From Hyphomicrobiales bacterium (GTDB lineage Bacteria; Pseudomonadota; Alphaproteobacteria; Rhizobiales; Xanthobacteraceae): a DNA stretch of 64,000 nt. The stretch covers positions 248,001 to 312,000 of the forward strand of contig JADJPN010000004.1 of NCBI GenBank assembly GCA_016713235.1, in the 5' to 3' direction. The number at the start of each line of letters is the position of its first letter. Positions within the stretch are counted from its first letter, which is position 1. The translations under genes and the position numbers were made by a program. Shown piece after piece: positions 27,994 through 35,213 of this stretch. The notes beneath the pieces are model-generated. The model was given only the letters and a program-made list of their open reading frames with translations. It was not told the DNA's origin and did not search any database.

Positions 27994-28092
27994 GACATAT
28001 CCTCCTTGAGAAGCGACATGCAGTTGTTGCGCGCCCGCAAACGTAGTTTGCCGTAGCCAAACCAGCGGACGGTGCAGCCGGGTGGCCTGCAC
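27994..28092 (-). ncRNA. ROSE-type RNA thermometer in the hsp20 leader
   Basis: The last hairpin (28019 to 27997) pairs AUGUC with GAUAU and CUUC with GGAG around a UCAA loop, leaving one bulged G opposite the ribosome site. A bulged G opposite the Shine-Dalgarno is the hallmark of ROSE elements of rhizobial small heat-shock genes. Three more hairpins precede it: GTGCAG/CTGCAC (28072-28092), GTTTG/CAAAC (28046-28062) and a GTTGCG/CGCAAAC stem with a bulge (28026-28042). Heat would melt the last hairpin and allow translation. Confidence 0.8.
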
Positions 28093-28097
28093 AAAAG

Positions 28098-28127
28098 CGA
28101 TATAGGCGTGGCTTTTTGGCCTTCAAG
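28098..28127 (-). promoter_or_regulatory. RpoH (sigma-32) promoter of hsp20
   Basis: On the minus strand CTTGAA starts at 28127 and CCTATATCG spans 28106-28098, with exactly 17 bases between CTTG and CCTAT. This fits the alphaproteobacterial RpoH pattern CTTG-N17-CYTATNT. Transcription would start near 28091, right at the first leader hairpin. Confidence 0.75.
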
Positions 28128-28185
28128 ACCCCGCAAAAGGCAAAGACGATAAGGCTGTTTGGGTTACGTTCATCCGCGCTGGGCG

Positions 28186-28557
28186 ATGAAAGGGCGGAGG
28201 TGGGCTGCGGTCATGTACTTCTTCTCGCGCGCTGCGACTATTTTCCTGCTTTACCTGGCCGTCACGATTCAGCCCGCGCCGGTAGACAGCGCATATGCGC
28301 AAGGCAGCCAAGAGCGCGTCATTCGCGATATCGAAATCAGAGGCTTCAGCAACGTCAGCGGTCTGCGGCGCCGCGGTGAAAACTATGTTTTTCAGGCGGA
28401 AAATTTTATCGGCGAGAAGGTGAGTGTCGTGATGAATGCCGCGACCGGCGAGATCGTGGGCTTAAGCCGGGTTATGCCGCAAAAGAAGCAGCGGCCCACG
28501 CCGTTGCCGTGCCGAAAGCGTCATTGTACGCATGCCCTGCAAAAGCGGCGGCGATTC
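28186..28557 (+). CDS. Secreted PepSY-like protein, frame runs on into the next gene
   Basis: ATG 28186 starts a protein with a signal peptide (FFSRAATIFLLYLAVTIQPA, cleaved near AYAQ) and a short PepSY-like domain: VIRDIEIRGFSNVSGLRRRGE and VSVVMNAATGEIVGLSR. No stop separates it from the hydrolase start at 28558 in the same frame. The joining stretch 28490-28557 reads RPTPLPCRKRHCTHALQKRR with rare-looking Arg codons, whereas another frame reads AAAHAVAVPKASLYACPAK. This suggests a frameshift near 28480-28490 and a lost true end; a real fusion is the alternative. Confidence 0.55.
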
Positions 28558-29511
28558 ATGGCTCTCGTTTCAATTCCATCCAATCCGATTCCAGACCATG
28601 CGGTCAGCGGTCATATCGAAACCGCGGACGGCGTAAGGCTGCGTTTCGCACGCTGGCCCGCCGGTGGCGGCAAGCGCAAAGGGACGGTTTGTGTATTTCC
28701 CGGTCGCGCGGAGATGATCGAGAAATATTTCGAGGTTGTTTCCGAACTGCGCCTGCGCGGTTTTGCTGTGGCCTCGCTCGACTGGCGTGGACAGGGTGGA
28801 TCGGCGCGGGCGCTTGCCGATTCGCGCAAGGGACACGTCGTCGATTTTGCCGAATACCAACTCGACCTTGACGCCTTCATGAAGCAGATCGTGCTTCCCG
28901 ATTGTCCGCCGCCTTACTTCGGGCTCGCGCATTCGATGGGGGCCGCAAATCTCCTGCGTGCAATTCATGAGGAGCGGCGCTGGTTCGACCGCGTCGTGCT
29001 CTGCGCGCCGATGATCGATCTCAAGATCAATCGCTGGCCGGCCGTCGCGCGTTATTTCACGCGTTTCATGTCCGGGATCGGTCTGGGGCATCGCTATATT
29101 CCCGGCGGCAGTGCGGTCGCGGTGACCAATCGGCCTTTCGCGAGCAATCCGGTCTCGTCTGATCCCGTGCGCTACGAACGGATCGCTTCGATCGTCGAAG
29201 CGGATGCTTCACTGGGTCTCGGTTCGCCTACCTTGTCGTGGATTTCGGCTGCATTCCGTCAAGTCGACGAATTCGCTGAGCCCGAGTATCCGGCGAAGCT
29301 ACGACAGCCCATTCTTATTGTCGGCGCGGGCGCCGATCGGCTGGTGTCAACGGCGGCGGCCGAGAAGTTCGCGATCCGTCTGCGGGCGGGCGCGATCGTT
29401 GTCATTCCAGGCAGCCGCCACGAAATTCTGATCGAACGTAATTCAATCCGCTCGCAGTTCTGGGCAGCCTTCGACGCTTTCGTGCCGGGTTCGGCTTCCG
29501 AGCAGCGTTAG
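28558..29511 (+). CDS. Alpha/beta hydrolase (lysophospholipase PldB type)
   Basis: The 317-residue protein begins MALVSIPSNPIPDHAVSG, as in the Rhizobiales PldB-like hydrolases. The nucleophile elbow is GLAHSMGAAN, the oxyanion region VCVFPGRAEMIEKYFE, the acid lies around ILIVGAGADRLVS and the catalytic His in IPGSRHEIL. Family members hydrolyse lysophospholipids or monoacylglycerols. The ribosome site is weak, and the frame is open upstream into the PepSY-like gene, so the start is inferred from homology. The stop is three bases from the end of the convergent hisN gene. Confidence 0.85.
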   Translation: MALVSIPSNPIPDHAVSGHIETADGVRLRFARWPAGGGKRKGTVCVFPGRAEMIEKYFEVVSELRLRGFAVASLDWRGQGGSARALADSRKGHVVDFAEYQLDLDAFMKQIVLPDCPPPYFGLAHSMGAANLLRAIHEERRWFDRVVLCAPMIDLKINRWPAVARYFTRFMSGIGLGHRYIPGGSAVAVTNRPFASNPVSSDPVRYERIASIVEADASLGLGSPTLSWISAAFRQVDEFAEPEYPAKLRQPILIVGAGADRLVSTAAAEKFAIRLRAGAIVVIPGSRHEILIERNSIRSQFWAAFDAFVPGSASEQR

Positions 29512-29514
29512 GCT

Positions 29515-30297
29515 TTATTTGTTGAGAAGTTCCAGTGCGGCTTCGTGCACGCGCTTATCTCCGGCGGCGACGATCTGTCCGCCCTTTGCAGCGCTTTCGC
29601 CCTGCCAGTTGGTGACGATGCCACCCGCGCCTTCGACGATCGGGATTAGCGGTACGATATCGTAAGCATCCAGTCCCGCTTCGACCACGAGATCGACCGT
29701 GCCGGCTGCGATCATGCAATAGGCGTAACAGTCGCCGCCGAAGCGAGGGAGCCGCACATTTTTCTCGACCTCGTCGTAGCGGGTTTTTTCTTCCGCCGAA
29801 AACAAATGCGGGCTTGTCGTAAATAACAATGCGTCGTCGAGCGAGGCGCATTTGCGCGTCATTAGCTTCCGCACGCCGGCAGGCCCGCGATATTTAGCGC
29901 TGGCGCCATCGCCGGTGAAACGTTCGCCGACAAAAGGCTGCGCCATCATGCCGTAGACGGGCATATCGTCCTTGCAGAGTCCGATCAGCGTGCCCCAGAC
30001 CGGCATTCCCGCGATGAAGGATTTCGTGCCGTCAATGGGATCGAGCATCCACGTATACGGTGCGTCGCTTTTCACGTCTTCGAACTCCTCGCCGACAATG
30101 CCGTGCGCCGGGAAGTGCTGGCGGATCAACGCGCGCATCGCCGTCTCCGCCGCGCGATCCGCGGCGGTAACGGGATCGAAGGCTCCCTTCAGCCTCTTGT
30201 TCTCGATCGAGAGCGTGGTGCGGAAAAAAGGCAGAATCGCTTCGCCCGCGACGGTCGCGAGTTCATCGACAAATGCTGCGAAATCGACTGCGCCCAT
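29515..30297 (-). CDS. hisN: Histidinol-phosphatase, inositol-monophosphatase family
   Basis: The 260-residue enzyme shows the IMPase metal motifs GIVGEEFE, MLDPIDGTKSFIAG and the C-terminal LDAYDIVPLIPIVEGAGG, which in this exact form is typical of HisN-type histidinol-phosphatases of Actinobacteria and Alphaproteobacteria. It would remove phosphate from L-histidinol phosphate in histidine synthesis. ATG 30297 has AAGGA upstream. Another IMPase substrate cannot be excluded. No other his genes are nearby. Confidence 0.85.
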   Translation of the reverse strand: MGAVDFAAFVDELATVAGEAILPFFRTTLSIENKRLKGAFDPVTAADRAAETAMRALIRQHFPAHGIVGEEFEDVKSDAPYTWMLDPIDGTKSFIAGMPVWGTLIGLCKDDMPVYGMMAQPFVGERFTGDGASAKYRGPAGVRKLMTRKCASLDDALLFTTSPHLFSAEEKTRYDEVEKNVRLPRFGGDCYAYCMIAAGTVDLVVEAGLDAYDIVPLIPIVEGAGGIVTNWQGESAAKGGQIVAAGDKRVHEAALELLNK

Positions 30298-30311
30298 TTC
30301 GTGGGATTTCC

Positions 30312-30647
30312 TTAGCGTGGGCCGAAGGCTTGGTTGTTGCAGGCCGGGGTCAGGTCGAGGAAGCGCTTGAGCTCCGTGGTCTGCCTGCGCGCGGCAAAGT
30401 CCTTCATGAGCTGTTCGAACTGTGCTTCGTCCAGAAATTTCTGCCCTTCGGAAAGGACACAGAGGCAATAGTCGTCACATAGCGGCCGCTGCTTCTCGGG
30501 CACGCGAGGATTCTTGCGGCAGGCATCAAGACAATCATTGGTGAAATCGGTCCGCTGTTTCGCGTTCCATTGCGCTGAAGCGGGTGCAGCGAACGCGGCA
30601 GACAAGAGAGTAAGCGCCAGAACTCCTGCAAAACGTCGGATTATCAT
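30312..30647 (-). CDS. Small secreted cysteine-containing protein
   Basis: The 111-residue protein has a signal peptide (FAGVLALTLLSAAFAAPASA) and a mature part with five cysteines in DCLDACRKNP, PLCDDYCLCVL and TPACNNQAF. This arrangement is seen in uncharacterised periplasmic Rhizobiales proteins. It ends 14 bases before the hisN start, so the two may share a transcript. I do not recognise a function; disulfide stabilisation in the periplasm is likely. Confidence 0.75.
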   Translation of the reverse strand: MIIRRFAGVLALTLLSAAFAAPASAQWNAKQRTDFTNDCLDACRKNPRVPEKQRPLCDDYCLCVLSEGQKFLDEAQFEQLMKDFAARRQTTELKRFLDLTPACNNQAFGPR

Positions 30648-30808
30648 TGGCAAACTCTCTTTCCAGAATCCGCGGCAATCTAGCGGGGGCCATGTGTTTC
30701 CGGCAACGCCTGACTGCGCCGCCGATGGTTGAAGTCGAGGCGATAGCGTGGCACTCGCTTGGCTGCGGTAGAACAGGGGTGAACGCCCCAATACCCCAGG
30801 GAGAGAGC

Positions 30809-32089
30809 GTGAAGGGCGAGCACAATGCCGCCGGAAGCGGTGCGCCGTCCGGTGTGCAAATCGATCTGCGGGCCGGCATCTGGCTCGTTGCCGTGCTTTC
30901 GACAGCCCAGCTTGTGAGCCAGTTCCTCCGCAGCGCAATCAGCGTGATCGGGCCCAATCTGGTCACGGAACTGAATCTCAGCGCGGCAGGTCTCGCGCTG
31001 CTTTCAAGCTCGTTCTTTCTCGCTTTCGCTATCGCGCAAATTCCGGTTGGCATGCTGATCGATCGCTTCGGGCCGCGCGCGACCATGCTGTGGTCGACCG
31101 CGCTTGCGGTTGCCGGCTGTTTCGTATTCGCGTTCGGACGGGATTTGAACACGCTCGTGCTTGGCCGCGTGTTGATGGCGCTCGGCTGCTCGAGTTTCTA
31201 CGTAGCGCCGCTCGCGATTTATTCGCGTTGGTTCAAACCGAAGTATTTTTCGTCTGTCATCGGTATTCAACTGGGGCTTTCAGGCCTCGGTCTGCTCGCG
31301 GCTACTTCTCCGCTCGCGTTCGCGGCGTCCACGATCGGCTGGCGCCCGAGCTTTGCGATCGTTGGCATTCTCGCCCTTCTGTCCGGGCTTATCGTGTTGT
31401 GGTGGGTGAGCGACGATCCGCCCGGCGCGCAACGGCCAGAATACAAGAAAGAAACGCTCCGCGAGAGCCTGCGCGGACTTGTCGTGATCTCGCGTGCGCC
31501 TTCGTTCTGGCCGATCTTTGCGATGTTCCTCACAAATTATGCGGTCGTGATCACGATCCTCGGCCTATGGGGCGGGCCCTATCTCGCGCATGTCTACGGC
31601 TACGATCTGGAGACCCGCGGCTATTATCTTTTGGTGCTCGCGCTTTCCGGCATGATTGCGATGTTTGCCTGGGGCGCGGCGGATCGCCTGTTCGGCAATT
31701 ATCGGGTCCCGGCGTTGATCGGGGCGACGCTGACGCTGGCGATGCTGATCTGGATCTCGCTTGCCGGGAAGATGAGCCCCACCATGCTCTTCGTCTGGTT
31801 CCTGTTCTATGGGTTGGTGACGGGTTATCCGCCGCTGCTCGTGGGCCAGGCCCGCGCGATGTTTCCGCCGCAGCTTGTCGGCCGTGGACTGACGCTTCTC
31901 AATCTTGCGACCATGGGCGGCGTGTTCATTTTCCAGTTCGCGACCGGTGCGGTCATCGAATTCATGGCCCCGAACCAGACCGTATACCCGCTTGCGGCCT
32001 ATCAGGCGGTCTTTGGTTTGCAGGCGGTGCTGCTGGCAATTTCGATCGGATGCTACTTTTTGGCTCATGATCGCGGACAATCATCTTAA
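30809..32089 (+). CDS. MFS transporter
   Basis: The 426-residue protein has about twelve membrane segments and the MFS loop motif GMLIDRFGPRATM between helices 2 and 3. GTG 30809, preceded by AGGGAGAG, is preferred to an in-frame ATG far upstream at 30647 that overlaps the divergent gene. It resembles the nitrate/sugar-phosphate-like cation-independent permeases of Rhizobiales, but the substrate cannot be inferred. It is a single-gene unit; a small RNA gene follows after about 100 bases. Confidence 0.88.
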   Translation: MKGEHNAAGSGAPSGVQIDLRAGIWLVAVLSTAQLVSQFLRSAISVIGPNLVTELNLSAAGLALLSSSFFLAFAIAQIPVGMLIDRFGPRATMLWSTALAVAGCFVFAFGRDLNTLVLGRVLMALGCSSFYVAPLAIYSRWFKPKYFSSVIGIQLGLSGLGLLAATSPLAFAASTIGWRPSFAIVGILALLSGLIVLWWVSDDPPGAQRPEYKKETLRESLRGLVVISRAPSFWPIFAMFLTNYAVVITILGLWGGPYLAHVYGYDLETRGYYLLVLALSGMIAMFAWGAADRLFGNYRVPALIGATLTLAMLIWISLAGKMSPTMLFVWFLFYGLVTGYPPLLVGQARAMFPPQLVGRGLTLLNLATMGGVFIFQFATGAVIEFMAPNQTVYPLAAYQAVFGLQAVLLAISIGCYFLAHDRGQSS

Positions 32090-32195
32090 GACTATGATTT
32101 CATTGACGTTTCTCCCGGATTCGGGGCCATCCAATCCCGATAAAGTTATGTAAGCAGTACTTGCGTATTTTGCGCTGCGGGAGCATATTGTTGCG

Positions 32196-32291
32196 GTGCG
32201 ATACGCGATGGCGTCGCGTATTCGCCGCCCTTCTTAAGGGCGTTTCCTCCCTAGACTTGGGCCGCTACAGGCAACTGTAGCGGCCATTTTT
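32196..32291 (+). ncRNA. Small RNA, mmgR/alpha-r8-like
   Basis: The segment holds, in order, a perfect hairpin ATACGCGA/TCGCGTAT (32201-32221), a hairpin CGCCCTT/AAGGGCG (32226-32242), an unpaired TTTCCTCCCT (32243-32252), and a terminator stem GGCCGCTACAG/CTGTAGCGGCC (32260-32285) with GCAA loop and T5. The 10-mer UUUCCUCCCU between two hairpins is the hallmark of the alphaproteobacterial mmgR (alpha-r8) sRNA family. A promoter TTGCGT (32161) N17 CATATT (32184) fits a start near 32196. The U-rich end suits Hfq binding. The exact 5' end is inferred. Confidence 0.75.
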
Positions 32292-32300
32292 CTTTCAGGG

Positions 32301-33191
32301 TTATTCCGCGGCGTCTGGCAGCGGTTCAAGGCCGGCCGTGGTGAAGGCGGCGACGGCTTCGACCACGCGGCCAAGATCGTGCTTCATCTTCTCGAAGCCA
32401 GCGGTCTTCGTGTAGCCCGCCTCGTCCATGTAGAGCGCGCGGTTCACTTCGATCTGGAGCGCATGCAGCCCGGTAGCGGGGTCGCCGTAGTGCTCGGTGA
32501 TGAAGCCGCCTGCATAGGGCTTGTTGCGCAGTACGATATGGCCCTGCGCGCGCAGGGTGCGCTCGATCAGATCGGTGATCGCCGGCGAGCAACTCGTGCC
32601 GTAGCGGTCGCCAAGCACAATGTCCGCGCGGGGACGATCGTCGCGTCCGCCGGCGGTGGACGGCATCGAATGGCAGTCCAGGAGCAGCGCGAAGCCGTAA
32701 CCCTTCTGGGCGCGGGTCACCAACTTTCGCAGCGTGCGGTGGTAGGGCTTGTAGTACTGCTCGATCCGTTGAAGCGCTTCGGCGATCGGGATGCGCCGCG
32801 GGTAAATTTCCCGCGCATCCCCGACCACGCGGGCAACCGTGCCAAGGCCTCCGGCCACGCGCAGCGAGCGCGTATTTGCGAATGCCGGCAGGCGGCCTTC
32901 GAACATGCGCGGGTCCAGCTCATAGGGCTCGCGGTTTACGTCGAGATAGGCGCGGGGAAAATGCGCCCGCATCAGCGGCACGCCGAAGCGTGGCGCCTCC
33001 GAAAACAGCTCGTCGACGAAGGTGTCCTCGGAACGGCGCAGCGTTTCCAGCTCCAGCCGGCTCTGGCGCAGGAAGGCCGCCGGATAGCTGCATCCGCTAT
33101 GGGGCGAATTGCAGACGACCGGGCTTTCCGCAACGAGCGGTTCCTCGATATCGAAGGCGGGGGCCAGTTCCTCGACAACTTCCGCGTTCAT
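32301..33191 (-). CDS. hutG: N-formylglutamate amidohydrolase family protein
   Basis: The 296-residue protein has the family motifs VVCNSPHSGCSYP, MRAHFPRAYLDVNREPYELD, LLLDCHSMPS and LQIEVNRALYMDE with the histidine/glutamate metal ligands. The family hydrolyses N-formyl-L-glutamate to formate and glutamate in histidine breakdown. No other hut genes are nearby, so the physiological role may differ. It is divergent from cpdR, an arrangement I recognise from other Rhizobiales, and convergent with the sRNA gene. A second, shorter family member lies at 45487. Confidence 0.88.
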   Translation of the reverse strand: MNAEVVEELAPAFDIEEPLVAESPVVCNSPHSGCSYPAAFLRQSRLELETLRRSEDTFVDELFSEAPRFGVPLMRAHFPRAYLDVNREPYELDPRMFEGRLPAFANTRSLRVAGGLGTVARVVGDAREIYPRRIPIAEALQRIEQYYKPYHRTLRKLVTRAQKGYGFALLLDCHSMPSTAGGRDDRPRADIVLGDRYGTSCSPAITDLIERTLRAQGHIVLRNKPYAGGFITEHYGDPATGLHALQIEVNRALYMDEAGYTKTAGFEKMKHDLGRVVEAVAAFTTAGLEPLPDAAE

Positions 33192-33364
33192 AAATGGGCG
33201 TCCGGCGGGGATTAAGGAAAACGTCAGCTTTCGGGTTCTGGCAGGGCCAAATGGCCTTGTGAAGGCCGGGGGTTTCTTTAAGCACCTTCACCGGCCATTT
33301 ACCCGTCCGCCCCCAAATGGACGCCTTGATGGGGCCAAAAGAGCCGGGACGTTTAAGGGGCACT

Positions 33365-33730
33365 ATGCCGAAAATTCTTCTCGCCGAAGACGACAACGAT
33401 ATGCGCCGTTTTCTTGTAAAGGCGCTCGTGAACGCGGGCTACGAGGTCGCGCATTTCGACAATGGCCGCTCGGCCTATCAGCGGCTGCGCGAAGAGCCGT
33501 TCGAGCTCTTGCTGACCGACATCGTCATGCCGGAAATGGACGGGATCGAGCTGGCCCGCCGGGCTACCGAACTCGACCCCGATATCAAGGTCATGTTCAT
33601 CACGGGCTTTGCGGCTGTCACACTGGAAGCGCAGAACAAAAAGACGCCGGAGGATTCCAAGGTCCTCTCCAAGCCCTTCCACCTCAAGGACCTCGTCAAC
33701 GAGGTCCAGAAAATGCTGGCCGCGGCCTAG
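33365..33730 (+). CDS. cpdR: Single-domain response regulator CpdR
   Basis: The 121-residue protein is a stand-alone receiver: acidic pocket LLAEDDND near residues 5-12, phosphoacceptor Asp52 in LLLTDIVMPEMDG, and the FITGFAAVTLEA and LSKPFHLKDL segments. In Caulobacter, unphosphorylated CpdR brings ClpXP to the pole so CtrA and other substrates are degraded; phosphorylation through CckA/ChpT switches this off. AAGGGG lies six bases before the ATG. The gene is followed by tRNA-Val, as in related genomes. Confidence 0.93.
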   Translation: MPKILLAEDDNDMRRFLVKALVNAGYEVAHFDNGRSAYQRLREEPFELLLTDIVMPEMDGIELARRATELDPDIKVMFITGFAAVTLEAQNKKTPEDSKVLSKPFHLKDLVNEVQKMLAAA

Positions 33731-33781
33731 CCCGAACTTGCCCCGCCTGAGGGCAGCCGATATAGGGTCCCCGCCTTTGAT

Positions 33782-33856
33782 GCGCGCGTAGCTCAGCGGT
33801 AGAGCACTACCTTGACATGGTAGGGGTCACAGGTTCGATCCCTGTCGCGCGCACCA
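33782..33856 (+). tRNA. tRNA-Val (GAC)
   Basis: The 75-nt cloverleaf has acceptor stem GCGCGCG/CGCGCGC, D-loop TAGCTCAGCGGTAGAGC, anticodon arm with loop CTTGACATG (anticodon GAC, valine), T-arm with GGTTCGATCCC, and an encoded CCA end. It begins 51 bases after the cpdR stop. Confidence 0.97.
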
Positions 33857-33863
33857 TTCTCTT

Positions 33864-33947
33864 CCCGGGACGCCCGGTCCACCGATGTCGGATTTATCCG
33901 ATATCGGTAATCGAAAAAGACTTCGGGCACGCCCGGTATCGGCGAAG
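33864..33947 (+). other. Three hairpins between tRNA-Val and the riboswitch
   Basis: CCGGG-ACG-CCCGG (33865-33877) and CGGG-CACG-CCCG (33924-33935) resemble the riboswitch hairpins that follow but lack the exact ACGR loop. Between them ACCGATGTCGGAT pairs with ATCCGATATCGGT (33881-33908). They may be decayed aptamer copies or tRNA trailer structure. Confidence 0.4.
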
Positions 33948-33956
33948 ATAAAAACC

Positions 33957-34021
33957 AAGTTCGGGACGACCCGAATTTTTTATTCTCACCAGGCAGGGAC
34001 GACCCTCCAAAGTATCAGGAG
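33957..34021 (+). promoter_or_regulatory. Guanidine-II (mini-ykkC) riboswitch
   Basis: Two hairpins with identical GGGACGACCC cores occur: TTCGGG-ACGA-CCCGAA (33960-33975) and AGGG-ACGA-CCCT (33995-34006), with a 19-base linker. Twin stem-loops with ACGR tetraloops define the guanidine-II class, which controls SugE/Gdx exporters. CTCC (34005-34008), partly in the second stem, can instead pair with the ribosome site GGAG (34018-34021), so ligand binding would free translation. The first hairpin is followed by T6 and could also act as a terminator. Confidence 0.9.
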
Positions 34022-34028
34022 TGTTCTC

Positions 34029-34355
34029 GTGGCTTGGATCTCGCTCTTCATCGCCGGATTGTTCGAAATCGGCTGGGCGATCGGACTGAAATATACCGAC
34101 GGATTTTCGAAGCTCTTGCCGACCGTCTGGACGGTGGCCGCGATGGTCGTCTCGCTCGCCTTCCTCGAATACGCGTTGCGCACGCTGCCCGTCGGCACGG
34201 CCTACGCGATCTGGGTCGGCATCGGCGCGGTCGGCACCGCGATCATGGGCATGTGGCTGTTCAACGAGTCGCGCGAGATCGCGCGGATCGTTTGCCTCAT
34301 GCTGATCGTGGCGGGCGTGATCGGACTGAAGGTCGTGACGCCGAGCGCGGGCTGA
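34029..34355 (+). CDS. sugE: Small multidrug resistance family guanidinium exporter (SugE/Gdx)
   Basis: The 108-residue protein has four membrane helices, the essential glutamate in [18 protein letters not shown] and the [17 protein letters not shown] signature of the Gdx/SugE branch. GTG 34029 is chosen because homologues begin with AWI and AGGAG lies seven bases upstream; an upstream in-frame start would translate through the riboswitch. Gdx proteins exchange guanidinium for protons. The guanidine-II riboswitch directly upstream strongly supports this role over general drug efflux. Confidence 0.93.
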   Translation: MAWISLFIAGLFEIGWAIGLKYTDGFSKLLPTVWTVAAMVVSLAFLEYALRTLPVGTAYAIWVGIGAVGTAIMGMWLFNESREIARIVCLMLIVAGVIGLKVVTPSAG

Positions 34356-34652
34356 TTAGCTTTCACCTTCGATGATCTGACGCAGCGAAGCGACGTGTTT
34401 GCCAAAGGCGCCGCGACCCGTAGTGGTCGCGGCGACCGTGGTTTGCGGCTTCTTGCCGACGAATGTTTTTGTCACGGCGACGTAGTTTGCCTTGGAGAGC
34501 GTTTCGATATGCGCGCCGAGATTGCCGTCGGTGGCGCCGGTCAGTTTTTTCAAGTGAGAAAATTCGAGCCCTTTGCCTTTCGGCAGCGCGTTCAGCGCAG
34601 CCATGATCTTCAGGCGCAAAGGCTGGTGAATGATGTCGTCGAATTGTACCAC
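34356..34652 (-). CDS. Small winged-helix transcriptional regulator
   Basis: The 98-residue protein starts QFDDIIHQPLRLKIMAAL and has a winged-helix HTH with LEFSHLKKLTGATDGNLGAHI and a wing around GKKPQTTVAATTTGRGAF. It belongs to the short single-domain winged-helix regulators (MarR/ArsR-like, transcriptional regulator-wHTH type) that usually accompany a small membrane protein. It is third in a leftward operon, three bases after the membrane protein gene. Autoregulation through the palindromes at 36234-36257 is possible. Confidence 0.82.
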   Translation of the reverse strand: MVQFDDIIHQPLRLKIMAALNALPKGKGLEFSHLKKLTGATDGNLGAHIETLSKANYVAVTKTFVGKKPQTTVAATTTGRGAFGKHVASLRQIIEGES

Positions 34653-34655
34653 TTG

Positions 34656-35207
34656 TCAGTTCCGGCGCATCCAGAGGCCGCCGATGATCAGGCCGATGCC
34701 GTTGACGAAGGCCATCCATAAAGCAAACCAGTCACCGGAATAAAAATAACCGATGAAGGTGAGGGTCATTACCGCCGCTCCGATCGCGACGAAGGCCCAG
34801 CCCAGCCAAAGACCGAGCAGGATGTAGGGCAGCATGAAGTAGCTGGTCCAGAATGTGCCAAGTTGCCGCGCGCCAAGCTGGCCGAGCCCGACACTCCAGA
34901 TCAAACCGAATGCAATGAAGATCAGGAACGCCGCCAATATCCGGTGACTGAAATTATTCACGCCCTGACGCCGCGCCGTGACAATGCCGATTGCGACCGA
35001 ACCGCAGAGTCCTAAAACCATGACGACAATCCAGGCGTAGCGCGACTGCGCCGGCATCCAGAAAGAGATGAGGTAGCCGACGAAAGTCAGCGCCCCCCAC
35101 AAGATCAGCATTGCGCTGGTGCGGCGATAAAACAGAGATTGGCGCACGCGGGCGCCAATCTCTTCAATTTCGGCCAAAGCTGAGCTTGCCTGGCGGCTGT
35201 CGATCAT
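34656..35207 (-). CDS. Membrane protein of unknown function
   Basis: The 183-residue protein has a short cytoplasmic N-terminus (ASSALAEIEEIGARVRQSL) and about five to six hydrophobic helices. It lies between a hydrolase gene and a winged-helix regulator gene with gaps of six and three bases, so it is part of one operon. Membrane protein plus small winged-helix regulator is a recurrent pair in proteobacteria, but I know no function. Nothing is truncated. Confidence 0.75.
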   Translation of the reverse strand: MIDSRQASSALAEIEEIGARVRQSLFYRRTSAMLILWGALTFVGYLISFWMPAQSRYAWIVVMVLGLCGSVAIGIVTARRQGVNNFSHRILAAFLIFIAFGLIWSVGLGQLGARQLGTFWTSYFMLPYILLGLWLGWAFVAIGAAVMTLTFIGYFYSGDWFALWMAFVNGIGLIIGGLWMRRN

Positions 35208-35213
35208 GAGCTT

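Noticed and set aside
33885..34028. N-terminal extension of SugE
   Set aside because: It would translate the riboswitch; homologues start at AWI and the ribosome site fits GTG 34029.
33782..34028. tRNA-Val as an integration site of a mobile element
   Set aside because: No integrase, no direct repeat of the tRNA 3' end, and the downstream order is explained by the riboswitch and sugE.
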